From assembly GCF_040438645.1 (NCBI RefSeq), contig NZ_CP159253.1, positions 620,001 to 684,000 of the forward strand: a DNA stretch of 64,000 bases, in the 5' to 3' direction. The notes beneath the pieces were generated by a model that was given only the letters and a program-made list of their open reading frames with translations, ran no database searches and was not told the origin of the DNA. Source of the DNA: Mesorhizobium sp. WSM2240 (lineage in GTDB: Bacteria; Pseudomonadota; Alphaproteobacteria; Rhizobiales; Rhizobiaceae). Shown in pieces: positions 36,293-46,092 of this stretch. A program made the position numbers and the translations under genes. Each line of letters starts with the position of its first letter. Within the stretch, counting starts at the first letter, position 1.

Positions 36293-37077
36293 CTCATTCA
36301 CGCTCGCTTTAACTGGCGATATAAGCGGCCGTTTCGCTGCCCCAATTCACGGCAGAAAGATACCAGCCTATGACCGTCTCATGGGCTACCTGTAAGGCTC
36401 CGAGAAAAATACGAAGCCAAGCACCTTCCCGAATCCTTCGTCGCCCTTGGGATCGTTGCTCTGGATTACGAAGTCCTGCCGATGATTGTTCAACATGATG
36501 GTCGCCTAACGTTCCCGATCGTCGTGGCGGAAGTGTCCGGGTGCTTTCAGGCTGCTGTCAGCTGAAGGTGGCAGAAGGGCCGTCATTGGAACAACCGGTC
36601 AAAGGCCAGCTATGAACGCCATCCTGATCTCGGCACTTTCTATTCATGTGACCACCGTCGGCGCTGCATTGGCCGGCGGCAAATTAGACGTTGCGAACGC
36701 CGAGTGGCAACCCCGCCAAGCGGTACTGAGCAATCTTGACGCGGACCAAGGCAGATACGTCCGATCAAGACCGATGCCCGGCGCGTCCGACAGCATCGAA
36801 TGGAACGGGCGCAGCTTCGAGATGGCGGCTGCCGTGGCAGCCGCGCCCGTCGATCAGGATAGCGAGTCTCCAGCAAGACCACGCGATGGTATGAGCTGGT
36901 TCGATGCGTTGCTGTGCCAAGTGTTTTGCGATGCGGCGCACTTCGTGCGTGCGACCAGCGATCAGGGCTCGGGTGGGCTGGTGCCCCGCCGTTTTCATGC
37001 AGCGCGTGAAACGTGTTCACAGGGGCTTTCGAAGCACCCATTCCTGAGGTCATCGCCGGTTTTGGAGATCATGCCAA
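36293..37077. other. Spacer before the GntR/NRPS-PKS cluster, no supported gene
   Basis: About 785 bases. A plus-strand frame (~36395-36565) reads HLPESFVALGIVALDYEVLP and might be a fragment of an unidentified gene. A longer plus-strand frame (36612-37097) has low-complexity content and overlaps the GntR start, so I do not call it. I looked here for the TTTGATC-type palindromes found before hyuA and did not see them. Confidence 0.4.
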
Positions 37078-37803
37078 ATGGCGACAAAAAGCTCTAAGTA
37101 CGAAATACCACCATTGATGGCTTCCCCGAGTTCAGCGATTGAGCATGTCTATGCCGAACTGAAGAGCGCTTTGATGTCCGGGGAATTTTCGCCCGGGCAG
37201 CCGCTGCGTCTCAAGGAACTGGCTGTCGCATTCGGCACCAGCCACATGCCGATCCGCGAGTCGCTCAACCGTCTCAGCGGCATCGACATACTCGAACGGG
37301 CGCCGCGTCGGTCCGCGCGCGTTCCAATGATCACTGCTGAAGGCCTACGCGATCTTCTGGAAGTGCGCCTTCTGAATGAACGGCAGGCCATAGTCTGGGG
37401 GGCGAAGAAATCTGCCGGGAAGAGCCTGAACTATATCAGAGAAATCAATGTCAAGATGGATCTGCTCAATCTGGAGAAGAACGTTGACGTGAAAAAGTAT
37501 CTGAAGCTGAACCAACTATTCCATTTTGCCGTTTACAACCTCTCTCAAAACAAAATCTTGATGAACACGATCGAGGCGCATTGGCTTCAGGCGGGCCCGG
37601 TCCTCAGCCTAAGGCGAAAGGAACCAAATTTTTTTCCGGGCCAGCATAATCATCGCGAAATCATCGACCAGTTGGAGAAGGGCAACGGCTTGGCTGCCGC
37701 CGACGCCCTCGAGCGCAACATCATGGAAGCGCATGAGCAGATTTTTGCGATTCTTGACAAGTCCGACCTGAAAGATCGTGCGGGAACTCTCGTCCCTGCC
37801 TAG
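37078..37803 (+). CDS. GntR/FadR-type regulator next to the synthase genes (GntR-1)
   Basis: A 241-residue regulator. The winged-helix N terminus is EHVYAELKSALMSGEFSPGQ, LRLKELAVAFGTSHMPIRES, LNRLSGIDILERAPRRSARV. An all-helical FCD ligand domain follows, with LNQLFHFAVYNLSQNKILMN and the metal-binding-type histidines in HNHREIIDQLEKGN. It is closely similar to the regulator at 47908-48624 in both domains (EHVYAEL, AFGTSHMP, LN-FHF, GP-LSL and H-H---II in the same order), so the two are probably paralogues sensing related ligands. It precedes the adenylation gene by 195 bases on the same strand. Confidence 0.88.
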   Translation: MATKSSKYEIPPLMASPSSAIEHVYAELKSALMSGEFSPGQPLRLKELAVAFGTSHMPIRESLNRLSGIDILERAPRRSARVPMITAEGLRDLLEVRLLNERQAIVWGAKKSAGKSLNYIREINVKMDLLNLEKNVDVKKYLKLNQLFHFAVYNLSQNKILMNTIEAHWLQAGPVLSLRRKEPNFFPGQHNHREIIDQLEKGNGLAAADALERNIMEAHEQIFAILDKSDLKDRAGTLVPA

Positions 37804-37998
37804 CTAGCAACGCGGAATCGTGCCTCGGGATGGCAACAAGCGGCCACCTGATAGACAAGTACTTCACCGAGTGGTTGTGGCGCAGCCACAAAGACCAATA
37901 CATCTTCCTTATGCCTTCGAAACCGGCGGCGAGCTGCCCAGAGGAATTGACTGTGTAACTTGCCGCAGAGCCAAGCTATTTAGCAATGTCCTCGCATT

Positions 37999-39945
37999 AT
38001 GAGTGAAAACATGCAGAGTTTAAAAAAGGCCGCAGGCCCTTCAGATCGGACCGCTGCCGCGTCCGTGCTTTGGTATGCATCCGAATTGCCTCGTCGTACT
38101 GCTGTCATTTTCGGAACAGAAGCGATCAACTACATGGATTTGTGGCTGCGAGCCTGTGAGATAGCTCGCGCCCTAAAAACTGGACGTGAAGCGGGTTTGG
38201 ACCGCGTGGCCCTTCATTTTCCCATCGGCATTGACCGGATCGCGGCGATCCTCGGCTGTCAAATCCTAGGTGTTTCCTATGTTCCTGTGGAACCAAATCT
38301 TCCACCGAGTCGCATTCGCGAGATGCTTGCGCAAGCGGATCCGAGCGTGCTCCTCAGTTCATCGGCCATCTATTCGGCGATCCTCGAGGATGTTTCGTCG
38401 TGCTCGGCGGTGATGGTCGAGGAAGTTGGAGTGGGCGCAGCCGATGGTGGATCGTTGAACCGAGATTTGGCGCTGCCGCCGAAGTCCGGTGGCTACGTTA
38501 TCTTTACCTCGGGTTCGACTGGCAAGCCGAAGGCAGTCGACATGGGAGGAGCAGCACTTCAAAACCTTGTGGACTGGCAGATCGAACTTTCGACCCTGTC
38601 AGACAATGCGGCAACGGCTCAGTTCGCCCCCATTTCGTTTGATGTATCGTTTCAGGAGATATTCTCTACGCTCTGTTCTGGTGGCCGTATCGTCATCCTA
38701 ACGAATGAACAGCGGATCGACCCCGATTTGCTTTCGGACGAGATACAGCGTGCCCGGGTGGAACGATTGTTCCTGCCATTTATCGCTCTCCAACAATTGG
38801 CGTCGAATTGTGTGGAGCGCAATCTGTTTCCCAACAGTCTACGGGAGATCCACACCGCCGGCGAACAACTCGTGGTCTCTTCCGCTTTGCGCGAGTTTTT
38901 CAGCAAGCTCCCCGAGTGTCGGCTCTTCAATCAGTACGGTCCCTCCGAGACACACGTCGTCACCTGTCACGAGCTTGATAGCAATCCAGCCGAATGGCCA
39001 AGGTTACCGCCTATCGGTCGGCCTCTGCCGAATGTCGAACTCTTTATTTTAGGTGAAGATGCCCGACCGGTGAGGTCAGGAGAGGTGGGAGAGCTGTATA
39101 TTGGTGGCGTTTGCCTCGCGCAGGGTTATTTCCAGGACAAGGAGCGAACAGAGGAACGGTTCGTGACTATTGATATTAACGGCACGCCAACGAGATTGTA
39201 TCGGACCGGCGATTTTGCGACGTCAGATGAACATGGTTGTTTTTTCTTCTGTGGTCGCCGTGATCACCAAGTCAAGATCGACGGCTATAGGGTTGAACTT
39301 GGGGAAATTGAGAGCGTTATAGCGGATCACCCAGACGTAGCCGAAGTCGCCGTGGTTTTCGAGCGTGATGCAAATGGAACGGGACGACTGATCGCCTGCC
39401 TAACGAGCAAAGATGGGGCGCCAACCGACTGTCTCGAGACAGTAGTTCGCGCCCATGTCCGTGAGATGCTCCCTGGCTACATGGCGCCGGACCGTGTCCA
39501 GATCATCGGCGCGATGCCTAAAACGGCGAGTGGCAAGGTCGATCGCAAATCAATCGCCGAAATGGTGTGTGCCGAAAAGGTCAAGACCTCGGCACCGCCT
39601 GTCCAGAAGCCAGGTGCCACTACGAGCGGATCGGTGAAGAACAGCGATCTGTGCGGCGCGATCACCTCTCACTGGCGGGAGCTCCTGGATCATCCCTCGC
39701 TCTCGGATTCGGATAACGTGTTCGATTTTGGCGCGCGTTCGATCATGGTCCCTGAGCTTCAACGCCGCCTTCGCTGCCAATTCGGGATTAACATGCCCGC
39801 GATCTTGGTCTTCCGGCATCCTTCGCCGAGGGCGCTTGCAGACCTTTTATCGCGAAGATCGGCGAAGGGCGATGCATTGAACACGACGTTGGCTGGTCTC
39901 GCAAACCGGCGTGTGTCGACCAAAAGACGCGCTTCTCCCCGCTGA
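37999..39945 (+). CDS. NRPS-type adenylation-thiolation protein (A-T didomain)
   Basis: A 648-residue protein. The adenylation domain spans ~20-530: core A3 YVIFTSGSTGKPKAV, A4/A5 region FDVSFQEIF and NQYGPSETH, A7 YRTGDFA, A8 GRRDHQVKIDGYRVELGEIE, A10 PKTASGKVDRK. The thiolation domain follows at ~550-630 with the phosphopantetheine site in FDFGARSIM. There is no condensation or thioesterase domain, so it loads one amino acid for a partner. Aligning by hand to GrsA, the pocket residues read D-V-Q-I-H-A-Q-V-V-(K), nearest to proline codes (DVQLIAHVVK) but with three differences. It is followed 90 bases later by the PKS, so the likely flow is aminoacyl-T to KS. Start ATG 37999; MQSLKK at 38014 is an alternative. 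Confidence 0.9.
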   Translation: MSENMQSLKKAAGPSDRTAAASVLWYASELPRRTAVIFGTEAINYMDLWLRACEIARALKTGREAGLDRVALHFPIGIDRIAAILGCQILGVSYVPVEPNLPPSRIREMLAQADPSVLLSSSAIYSAILEDVSSCSAVMVEEVGVGAADGGSLNRDLALPPKSGGYVIFTSGSTGKPKAVDMGGAALQNLVDWQIELSTLSDNAATAQFAPISFDVSFQEIFSTLCSGGRIVILTNEQRIDPDLLSDEIQRARVERLFLPFIALQQLASNCVERNLFPNSLREIHTAGEQLVVSSALREFFSKLPECRLFNQYGPSETHVVTCHELDSNPAEWPRLPPIGRPLPNVELFILGEDARPVRSGEVGELYIGGVCLAQGYFQDKERTEERFVTIDINGTPTRLYRTGDFATSDEHGCFFFCGRRDHQVKIDGYRVELGEIESVIADHPDVAEVAVVFERDANGTGRLIACLTSKDGAPTDCLETVVRAHVREMLPGYMAPDRVQIIGAMPKTASGKVDRKSIAEMVCAEKVKTSAPPVQKPGATTSGSVKNSDLCGAITSHWRELLDHPSLSDSDNVFDFGARSIMVPELQRRLRCQFGINMPAILVFRHPSPRALADLLSRRSAKGDALNTTLAGLANRRVSTKRRASPR

Positions 39946-40034
39946 TCCTGCGCACCGAAGACCCACTCCAGCAGATCAGATTAACCGCTCCGGAAGCCAA
40001 AGAGCAGAAAAACCGGAGCAGCGACGAGGTAAAA

Positions 40035-43000
40035 ATGAACGGCCCCATTCACAGAGCTGCCCCCATAGCGATTATTGGCATGGCCTGCCGGTTCCCCGAT
40101 GCTGATACGCCCAAGGCGTTCTGGGAAAACATTGTTGCCGGACGCGAGAGCGTTCGTCAGTTGTCGGATGTTGAACTCGCCGGCGCGGGCGTCGAGCCCG
40201 AGGAGTGGGAAGCGGACGACTATATCCGCCGCGGCGCCCCACTTAAGGGCCTCGGCTACTTCGACGCTGACTTCTTCAGCATCACGCCTCGTGAGGCGGC
40301 TCTCCTCGATCCGCAGCACCGACTATTCCTGGAAAACATTTGGCACGCCATCGAAGATGCTGGCTACGCCGTCCGTTCGACCGAGATGACGACGGGCATT
40401 TATGCCGGCTCCGGCCCGAACAGCTATTTCGCCAGATGCGTAGCCGGCTTGCACGATTTCAGTAAGGAAGGCATGCTCGACACCATGTCCGGCTTCCAGG
40501 CCATGCTGGGAAACGACAAGGATTACCTGGCGACTCGGGCGGCCCATCGCCTCAACCTCATCGGTCCCGCCATCAACGTCCAAACAGCGTGTTCAACCTC
40601 ACTCGTAAGTCTCCATCTGGCCTGCAGCGGTCTGCAGAACGGCGAATGCGACCTGGCGCTGGCGGGCGGTGTCACGGCAATCATTCCCGACGGTGCGGGC
40701 TATCGCTATCAAGAGGGCATGATCTTGTCCCGCGACGGGCACTGCCGTCCGTTCGATGCCGAGGCCAGCGGCACGGTGTTTTCGAGTGGCGTCGGCGTGC
40801 TTGCGCTTCGACGTCTCGGTGACGCGCTTGCCGATGGTGACACCATCCACGCTGTTATTCGCGGGTCGGCGATCAACAATGATGGAAACGACAAGATCAG
40901 CTTCTCGGCGCCGAGCATCGAGGGCCAATCGAGCGTCGTCGCAAGAGCACTCATGAACAGTTCGCTCGCGCCGGAAACGATCTCCTACCTGGAGACGCAC
41001 GGAACGGGCACGAAACTGGGTGATCCGATCGAGATCGAAGCCCTCAGCGAAGTCTTCGCCGGTTTGCCGGCGGACGTCGCGCCGATTACTCTTGGTTCGG
41101 TGAAGGCCAATATCGGCCATACGATTGCCGCTTCCGGCGTCGCCGGTGTTATTAAGACGGTCATGGCACTGAAGTCGCGAACCTTGCCGCCGGCGGTCAA
41201 TTTCAAGACGCCCAATCCGGAGATCGATTTCGATCGCCTTCCCTTCGCCGTGCCGGCGAGCGCTGTGCCCTGGGCGTCCCAGGGTCCGCGGCGCGCGGGC
41301 ATCAGTTCGTTCGGCGTGGGCGGAACGAATGCCCATGTCATTTTGGAGGAAGCACCGAGCGAGAGGAACGGTTCATCTCAGCCGGGCGATGCGCCGCACC
41401 ACCCGGACGTGCCTCGTACGCTGAACATTTCGGCACGCACGCCACAGGCCTTGGGCGCCATGGCCAAGAGTTTTGCCTTGCGACTCGATACGGCACAGCC
41501 CAACGAGCGCGACGCCATCTGCTTTACCGCGAACACCGCCCGCCGCGCTTTTGAGTTTCGGAGTTTCGCGACCGGTCGGACAACCAGGGGATTGGCCGAG
41601 AGTCTTCGCGCAAGCGATTATGCCCACGTCGATGTCTCCAAACACGTGATTCCCGCCGCCCTGTTCACCGGACAGGGCGGCCAGGGCGAAGCTATGGGGC
41701 GCGGACTCTACGAGAGCGATCCGATCTTCCGCGAAGCCTTCGACGCCTGTGACGCGGTGGTCGCACGGCTTCGCAAACACGGATTGGGCGACATCCTTTA
41801 CGGCGACGGGACGCTCGCCCATTTCGTTCACGATACGGAATATACCCAACCCGCCCTGTTCGCGATCGAACTCGCACTCGCCCGAGTTCTCGAGGCTAGG
41901 GGCTTCGTCCCAGAGATCGTCATGGGCCACAGCATCGGAGAATACGTGGCGGCCCATCTTGCCGGCGTGTTCTCACTCGAGGACGGGCTGAAGCTGATCA
42001 CCAAGCGCGGGGAACTGATGGGTCGGCTTCCGCGCAATGGCGGTATGGTCGTCCTGACGGCTGATCCGGACACAGCCCATCAGATGATCCGAAACGCCGA
42101 AGTCAAGCTCGCCATCGCGGCCGAGAACGGACCAGCCAGTACGGTTGTCGCGGGCGAGACGGACGCACTTGAAACGCTGATCAAGGTCGCCAAGGAAAAA
42201 GGCGTCCGCACGACGCAGTTGAAGGTCTCGCACGCCTTTCATTCCCATCTCATGGATCCGATCCTCGAACAGTTTGAGGCGTTCGCGAGCACCCTCGATT
42301 TTTCCAAGCCAGACGGCCGACTGATCAGTGCTAAGACGGGTAAGATCGCCGGTGAGGAAGTCGCTGATGCGCGCTACTGGACCGACCACGTTCGCCAGCC
42401 CGTCCTGTTCCATCGGGGCATAATGACGGCAAAGGAAATTGGGGCGAATCTCTTCGTTGAAATCGGACCGCACCCGGTCCTCACGCCGATGGCGCAGGCG
42501 GCCCTAGATGGCATTGCCTCGCCCTCGCAATTCGTCTCGAGCCTCAATCGCACCCGCAATGACGCAGAGGTTCTCGCCGAGACGGCGGGCCGCCTTTTCG
42601 TCGCCGGCCTTCCGATCGATACGCTCACCGATCTGCCGGATAATGAACGCCGGCTCGTCGATCTTCCGCTCTATCCCTTCGAGCGTCAGCATCACTGGAT
42701 CGGCACGAAAGCGAGCGACCGGCTGGCATGGCACTGCCGCCGCGAATGGCACGTGGAAAAGCAGTCGGCGCCGCAACTGCCGAAAGACAAGGCCCTCTGG
42801 ATTATCTTGGGCAATCCCCTCGGTCTCGCCGGACGTTTGGCTCAGGCGATCGAGGCGAAGCGCGAAGGGCCCAGACAGACAGCGGTCGTTCTTTCAAATG
42901 TCGAAACAGGTCTATGTGGCGGTGTGCTCGACGAGTGTGTCGCGGGGATGATCGTCACCCCTGAGAGGGCGGAAGGCGCGTCAAGTGGACAGATCGTCGA

Positions 43001-45374
43001 GGCGGCGCACAGCCACGCCGCCACCCTCATGCAGTTCGTCCAGACGGTTCAGGCAGCCAACAGGCATGGCAATCTGACGAAAGCGAAGATTTGGGTCGTC
43101 GGCCAGTCCGGCCATACCGTGCCGCATACAGACACACCAATTCCGGACGCCGCTCGTCCAGCCTCACTGGTCAGCGCCTCACTGCATGGCATGGCGATGG
43201 TGCTCGCGAGCGAAGATCCCGATCTGTGGGGGGGTGACATCGACCTTGGCGCGGAGCCGAGTGACGCAGAGATCGCGGTCGCGATTGGCATTCTTTTCGG
43301 TGGCTCTGGGTTGGAGACCGCCTACGCCGTGCGCGGCGAGGAACGCTACGTCCTGCGCCTAAGCGAAAGCGGCGATGTCGGTACGGATTGCGCGGTCGAT
43401 CCGCAGAAGATCTATCTCGTCACCGGCGGGCTTGGCGCTCTCGGATCCCTAATGGCCGAATGGCTGATCAATCGCGGTGCGCGCCGCCTCGTGCTTCTCA
43501 ACAGGGACGTCGCGGACGGCGCCAAAAAGGAACGGCTCGAAGCCCTGCGCCGTTCAGGCGCTGAGATCGCGGCGCATGCAGTTGACATCGCCGACCAGGT
43601 CGGAGTCGAGCGAATCCTGGGCGATCTCTCGGAGGCGGGCCATCAACTCGGCGGGATCATCCACACCGCCGGCATCGTTCAGGACGCCACGCTCGGATCG
43701 ATCGAGGAGGCGAGCGAACTCGAACGCGCACTCCGCGCCAAGCTCCAGGGTACGCTCGTTCTCGACAATGCGAGCCGTCGCTTCTCACCCGACTTCTTCG
43801 TCTGCTTCTCCTCGGTTAGCGCGCTTCTCGGTATGAAGGGCCAAGCGGCTTACGTGGCGGCCAATGCCGCCATGAACCGCATCGTCGAGGGCCGCAACGC
43901 CGAGGGTCTGCCAGGTGTCAGCATCGAGTGGGGTCCGTGGGCGGAAACCGGGATGGCATCCGGACTCGACGAGCGCCTGCGCAAGCGCCTGACCGATTTC
44001 GGCCTGCTCGCGATCCGCAACCGGGAGGCGATCGAGCGGCTGGAGGGCCTGTTCGCCTCAACTGGCACGCTCACCGCAGCGCCGATCCTGTGGCGACGTT
44101 TCGCCAAGAAGCAGTACGGGGACACGCCGGCTTGGCTCACGTCTCTGTCGAATGTGCAGAAGAATCCGCAGGCTGCCAATGACGACGAGGCGACGGATCC
44201 ACTTGCGCGGCGCTTCGGCTCGGTCGCGCCGAGCGAACGCGGTCAGGCGATCGAAAGCTTCCTGCGCGGAGAAGTCGCCCGTGTGCTCGGCATCGCCGAT
44301 CCGGACAGGCTGCGGATGGACGAAGCACTCAACCAGATGGGATTCGACTCCTTGGCTACAATTGAGTTCCGCAACGAGCTCGCCAAGACCGGCATCAAGG
44401 TTTCACTTCAGAACCTCGTGATGGGTGCCTCTATCGCGGAGATCGCGGTCTATACTGAGACACAGGTGACCGCCGCTCTCGGGGGCGTTGCGGATGGCGA
44501 GGCGGTACCGACCGCGCCGGTCGCCGCCGCCAGCGCCCAGGGCTACGACAAGAGCGCGGTGATCATTCCGCGTCCGAAGCCTGACGCGCCGATCCGCCTG
44601 GTCGGCTTTCCCTATGCCGGCGGCGGCCCGCTCGTATTCCAGCGCTGGATCGACAAGATGCCGGATCACATAGAGTTCGGCATCCTGCAGATGCCAGGCC
44701 GCAGCGCGCGCCTGGAAGAGGGCTTCTGGATGCGGATGGAGGACATGGTCGATGGCATCGTGCCGGAGATGCTGCCCTTCCTTAAGGAAAAACCCTTCGC
44801 CTTCCTCGGGTTTTGCTATGGCGGCGTCCAGGCCTTCGAGGTTGCCCAGCGGGTGCGCCGCGATCACGGGATGGAGCCGGAACACTTCTTCGTGGCCGGT
44901 GGTCGCTCGCCACAGATTTACAATGACGACCAGTTCGCCATCGACGTCCAGCAGTTCAATCACGAGACCGGCAAGTCTGAACACGAACTCGACGAGAGCG
45001 AGTTCGTCGAGATGCTAAAGGAGGTAAATTTCGCCAACAACAAGGCGCTGTTCGAAGATCCCGAAATGCGCGCGATGATGCTTCCAATTATCCAAGCGGA
45101 CTACGAGACCAACAACGCCTACCGCTACGGTTCCCATCCTCCGCTCGACGCCCCAATCACCGCGATAGGAGGCCGCATCGACCCCTATGTTACGGGCGAC
45201 CACATTATCGGCTGGAAAGAGCATACCACGAAGCAGTTCAAGGCGCATTTTTGCGCCGGCGATCACTTTTTCATGGAACACCAGATCGAACTCCTTACGC
45301 GCATCGTTATCGAAGACCTTCAGCCCGTCGTCCAGCGGTTGGCCGCCGGGGGAGAGCGCCAGCAGGCGGGATGA
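40035..45374 (+). CDS. Type I polyketide synthase KS-AT-KR-ACP-TE with cysteine thioesterase
   Basis: A 1779-residue single-module synthase. KS ~10-435: Cys186 in TACSTSLVS, THGTGT and NIGHT histidines. AT ~540-850: Ser633 in GHSIGE, and HAFHSH, the malonyl-CoA signature. KR ~1130-1310: TGGLGALGS cofactor loop, FSSVSA and YVAANAAMN (catalytic Tyr); HTAGIVQD suggests a B-type ketoreductase. No DH or ER. ACP near 1440: MGFDSLATIEF. TE ~1520-1770: FPYAGG, then GFCYGG with Cys1594 where most have GHSxG, GGRIDPYV (Asp) and GDHFF (His). It should extend an aminoacyl unit by malonate, reduce the ketone to a hydroxyl and release by the TE. GAGG precedes ATG 40035. A cysteine nucleophile often goes with lactone or lactam closure rather than hydrolysis. 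Confidence 0.93.
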   Translation: MNGPIHRAAPIAIIGMACRFPDADTPKAFWENIVAGRESVRQLSDVELAGAGVEPEEWEADDYIRRGAPLKGLGYFDADFFSITPREAALLDPQHRLFLENIWHAIEDAGYAVRSTEMTTGIYAGSGPNSYFARCVAGLHDFSKEGMLDTMSGFQAMLGNDKDYLATRAAHRLNLIGPAINVQTACSTSLVSLHLACSGLQNGECDLALAGGVTAIIPDGAGYRYQEGMILSRDGHCRPFDAEASGTVFSSGVGVLALRRLGDALADGDTIHAVIRGSAINNDGNDKISFSAPSIEGQSSVVARALMNSSLAPETISYLETHGTGTKLGDPIEIEALSEVFAGLPADVAPITLGSVKANIGHTIAASGVAGVIKTVMALKSRTLPPAVNFKTPNPEIDFDRLPFAVPASAVPWASQGPRRAGISSFGVGGTNAHVILEEAPSERNGSSQPGDAPHHPDVPRTLNISARTPQALGAMAKSFALRLDTAQPNERDAICFTANTARRAFEFRSFATGRTTRGLAESLRASDYAHVDVSKHVIPAALFTGQGGQGEAMGRGLYESDPIFREAFDACDAVVARLRKHGLGDILYGDGTLAHFVHDTEYTQPALFAIELALARVLEARGFVPEIVMGHSIGEYVAAHLAGVFSLEDGLKLITKRGELMGRLPRNGGMVVLTADPDTAHQMIRNAEVKLAIAAENGPASTVVAGETDALETLIKVAKEKGVRTTQLKVSHAFHSHLMDPILEQFEAFASTLDFSKPDGRLISAKTGKIAGEEVADARYWTDHVRQPVLFHRGIMTAKEIGANLFVEIGPHPVLTPMAQAALDGIASPSQFVSSLNRTRNDAEVLAETAGRLFVAGLPIDTLTDLPDNERRLVDLPLYPFERQHHWIGTKASDRLAWHCRREWHVEKQSAPQLPKDKALWIILGNPLGLAGRLAQAIEAKREGPRQTAVVLSNVETGLCGGVLDECVAGMIVTPERAEGASSGQIVEAAHSHAATLMQFVQTVQAANRHGNLTKAKIWVVGQSGHTVPHTDTPIPDAARPASLVSASLHGMAMVLASEDPDLWGGDIDLGAEPSDAEIAVAIGILFGGSGLETAYAVRGEERYVLRLSESGDVGTDCAVDPQKIYLVTGGLGALGSLMAEWLINRGARRLVLLNRDVADGAKKERLEALRRSGAEIAAHAVDIADQVGVERILGDLSEAGHQLGGIIHTAGIVQDATLGSIEEASELERALRAKLQGTLVLDNASRRFSPDFFVCFSSVSALLGMKGQAAYVAANAAMNRIVEGRNAEGLPGVSIEWGPWAETGMASGLDERLRKRLTDFGLLAIRNREAIERLEGLFASTGTLTAAPILWRRFAKKQYGDTPAWLTSLSNVQKNPQAANDDEATDPLARRFGSVAPSERGQAIESFLRGEVARVLGIADPDRLRMDEALNQMGFDSLATIEFRNELAKTGIKVSLQNLVMGASIAEIAVYTETQVTAALGGVADGEAVPTAPVAAASAQGYDKSAVIIPRPKPDAPIRLVGFPYAGGGPLVFQRWIDKMPDHIEFGILQMPGRSARLEEGFWMRMEDMVDGIVPEMLPFLKEKPFAFLGFCYGGVQAFEVAQRVRRDHGMEPEHFFVAGGRSPQIYNDDQFAIDVQQFNHETGKSEHELDESEFVEMLKEVNFANNKALFEDPEMRAMMLPIIQADYETNNAYRYGSHPPLDAPITAIGGRIDPYVTGDHIIGWKEHTTKQFKAHFCAGDHFFMEHQIELLTRIVIEDLQPVVQRLAAGGERQQAG

Positions 45375-45412
45375 CCTGACCACCGGTTTCGAGCTAAGAC
45401 AGATGCTTCCCC

Positions 45413-45758
45413 ATGCTCGCCTCGGCCGAAAACATCGTCATCGGCTATGAGCCAGGAAACAGCTACGGTGATTGGGGAGCTTGCTTCTGGCAAACGTCGA
45501 GAAATGGCAAGCTGGTTTGCGTCGGCGGCGTCGGCACAGGGTTCAATGCGCGGACCGGTGCAGAGATGATGCGCCGGCTCCAAGCCATTCAGGCGGAAGA
45601 TACGCCGATCTCCTGGTCTCAAATTGAACGGAGCGGTTTGGGCCCAGCCTGAGATCATTGTCGACATAGAATACCGGGGTTGGACCCAGGACCACCAACT
45701 CCGGCATTCATCGTTCAAGGGAATTCGCGAAGACCGGTCGGTCTGCGAATTTCTTTGA
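45413..45758 (+). pseudogene. ligD: C-terminal fragment of ATP-dependent DNA ligase (LigD-type)
   Basis: Reads as the OB-fold end of the ligase domain: LVCVGGVGTGFNARTGAEMM, RRLQAIQAEDTPISW. Then, after a one-base shift at about 45648, VDIEYRGWTQDHQLRHSSFK and GIREDRSVCEFL, a typical LigD C terminus, to TGA 45758. The catalytic Lys domain is absent. It is a remnant and marks a junction between the synthase genes and the IS5 remnant. Confidence 0.75.
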
Positions 45759-45830
45759 GCTCCGCCCGGTGAAGGCTGGCGGTCATCTGCCATGGGCGGA
45801 ACCGACGTCAGCCGGGCGCATATCCGTCGT

Positions 45831-46046
45831 TCAAAAGTGTCGCTGGCATTCAGTGAGGCGCGCGCCGGCTAGCTCGAGGAGCGCGTAGGCTATCTCTTGC
45901 TCGGTCCAGCCGTATTCCGCTGCACGCTCAGCCAATTCGTGGAAGGCCGGTTCCAAGGCGAGCTGGCATTGAAGGCCGCGATCCCGATGGTCGGCTGGGC
46001 AGCTTGGTTCCACGATCGCAACGCTTGATCGCTTCATTGCAGCCAT
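45831..46046 (-). CDS. Small hypothetical protein
   Basis: A 71-residue frame starting MAAMKRSSVAIVEP with GAGAGGGGCGAGAG just upstream. The second half is an amphipathic helical unit (FHELAERAAEYGWTEQEIAY, ALLELAGARL) that resembles small rhizobial proteins of unknown function. Truncation is possible because it sits beside the broken end of the IS5 remnant. Confidence 0.5.
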   Translation of the reverse strand: MAAMKRSSVAIVEPSCPADHRDRGLQCQLALEPAFHELAERAAEYGWTEQEIAYALLELAGARLTECQRHF

Positions 46047-46092
46047 GGGCTCTCGCCCCTCTCCTCTTGCCACACGAGGCGCGCTAGATAGC

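Noticed and set aside
36612..37097. A 161-codon open frame before GntR-1
   Set aside because: No domain, unusual composition, and it overlaps the GntR-1 start; likely chance.
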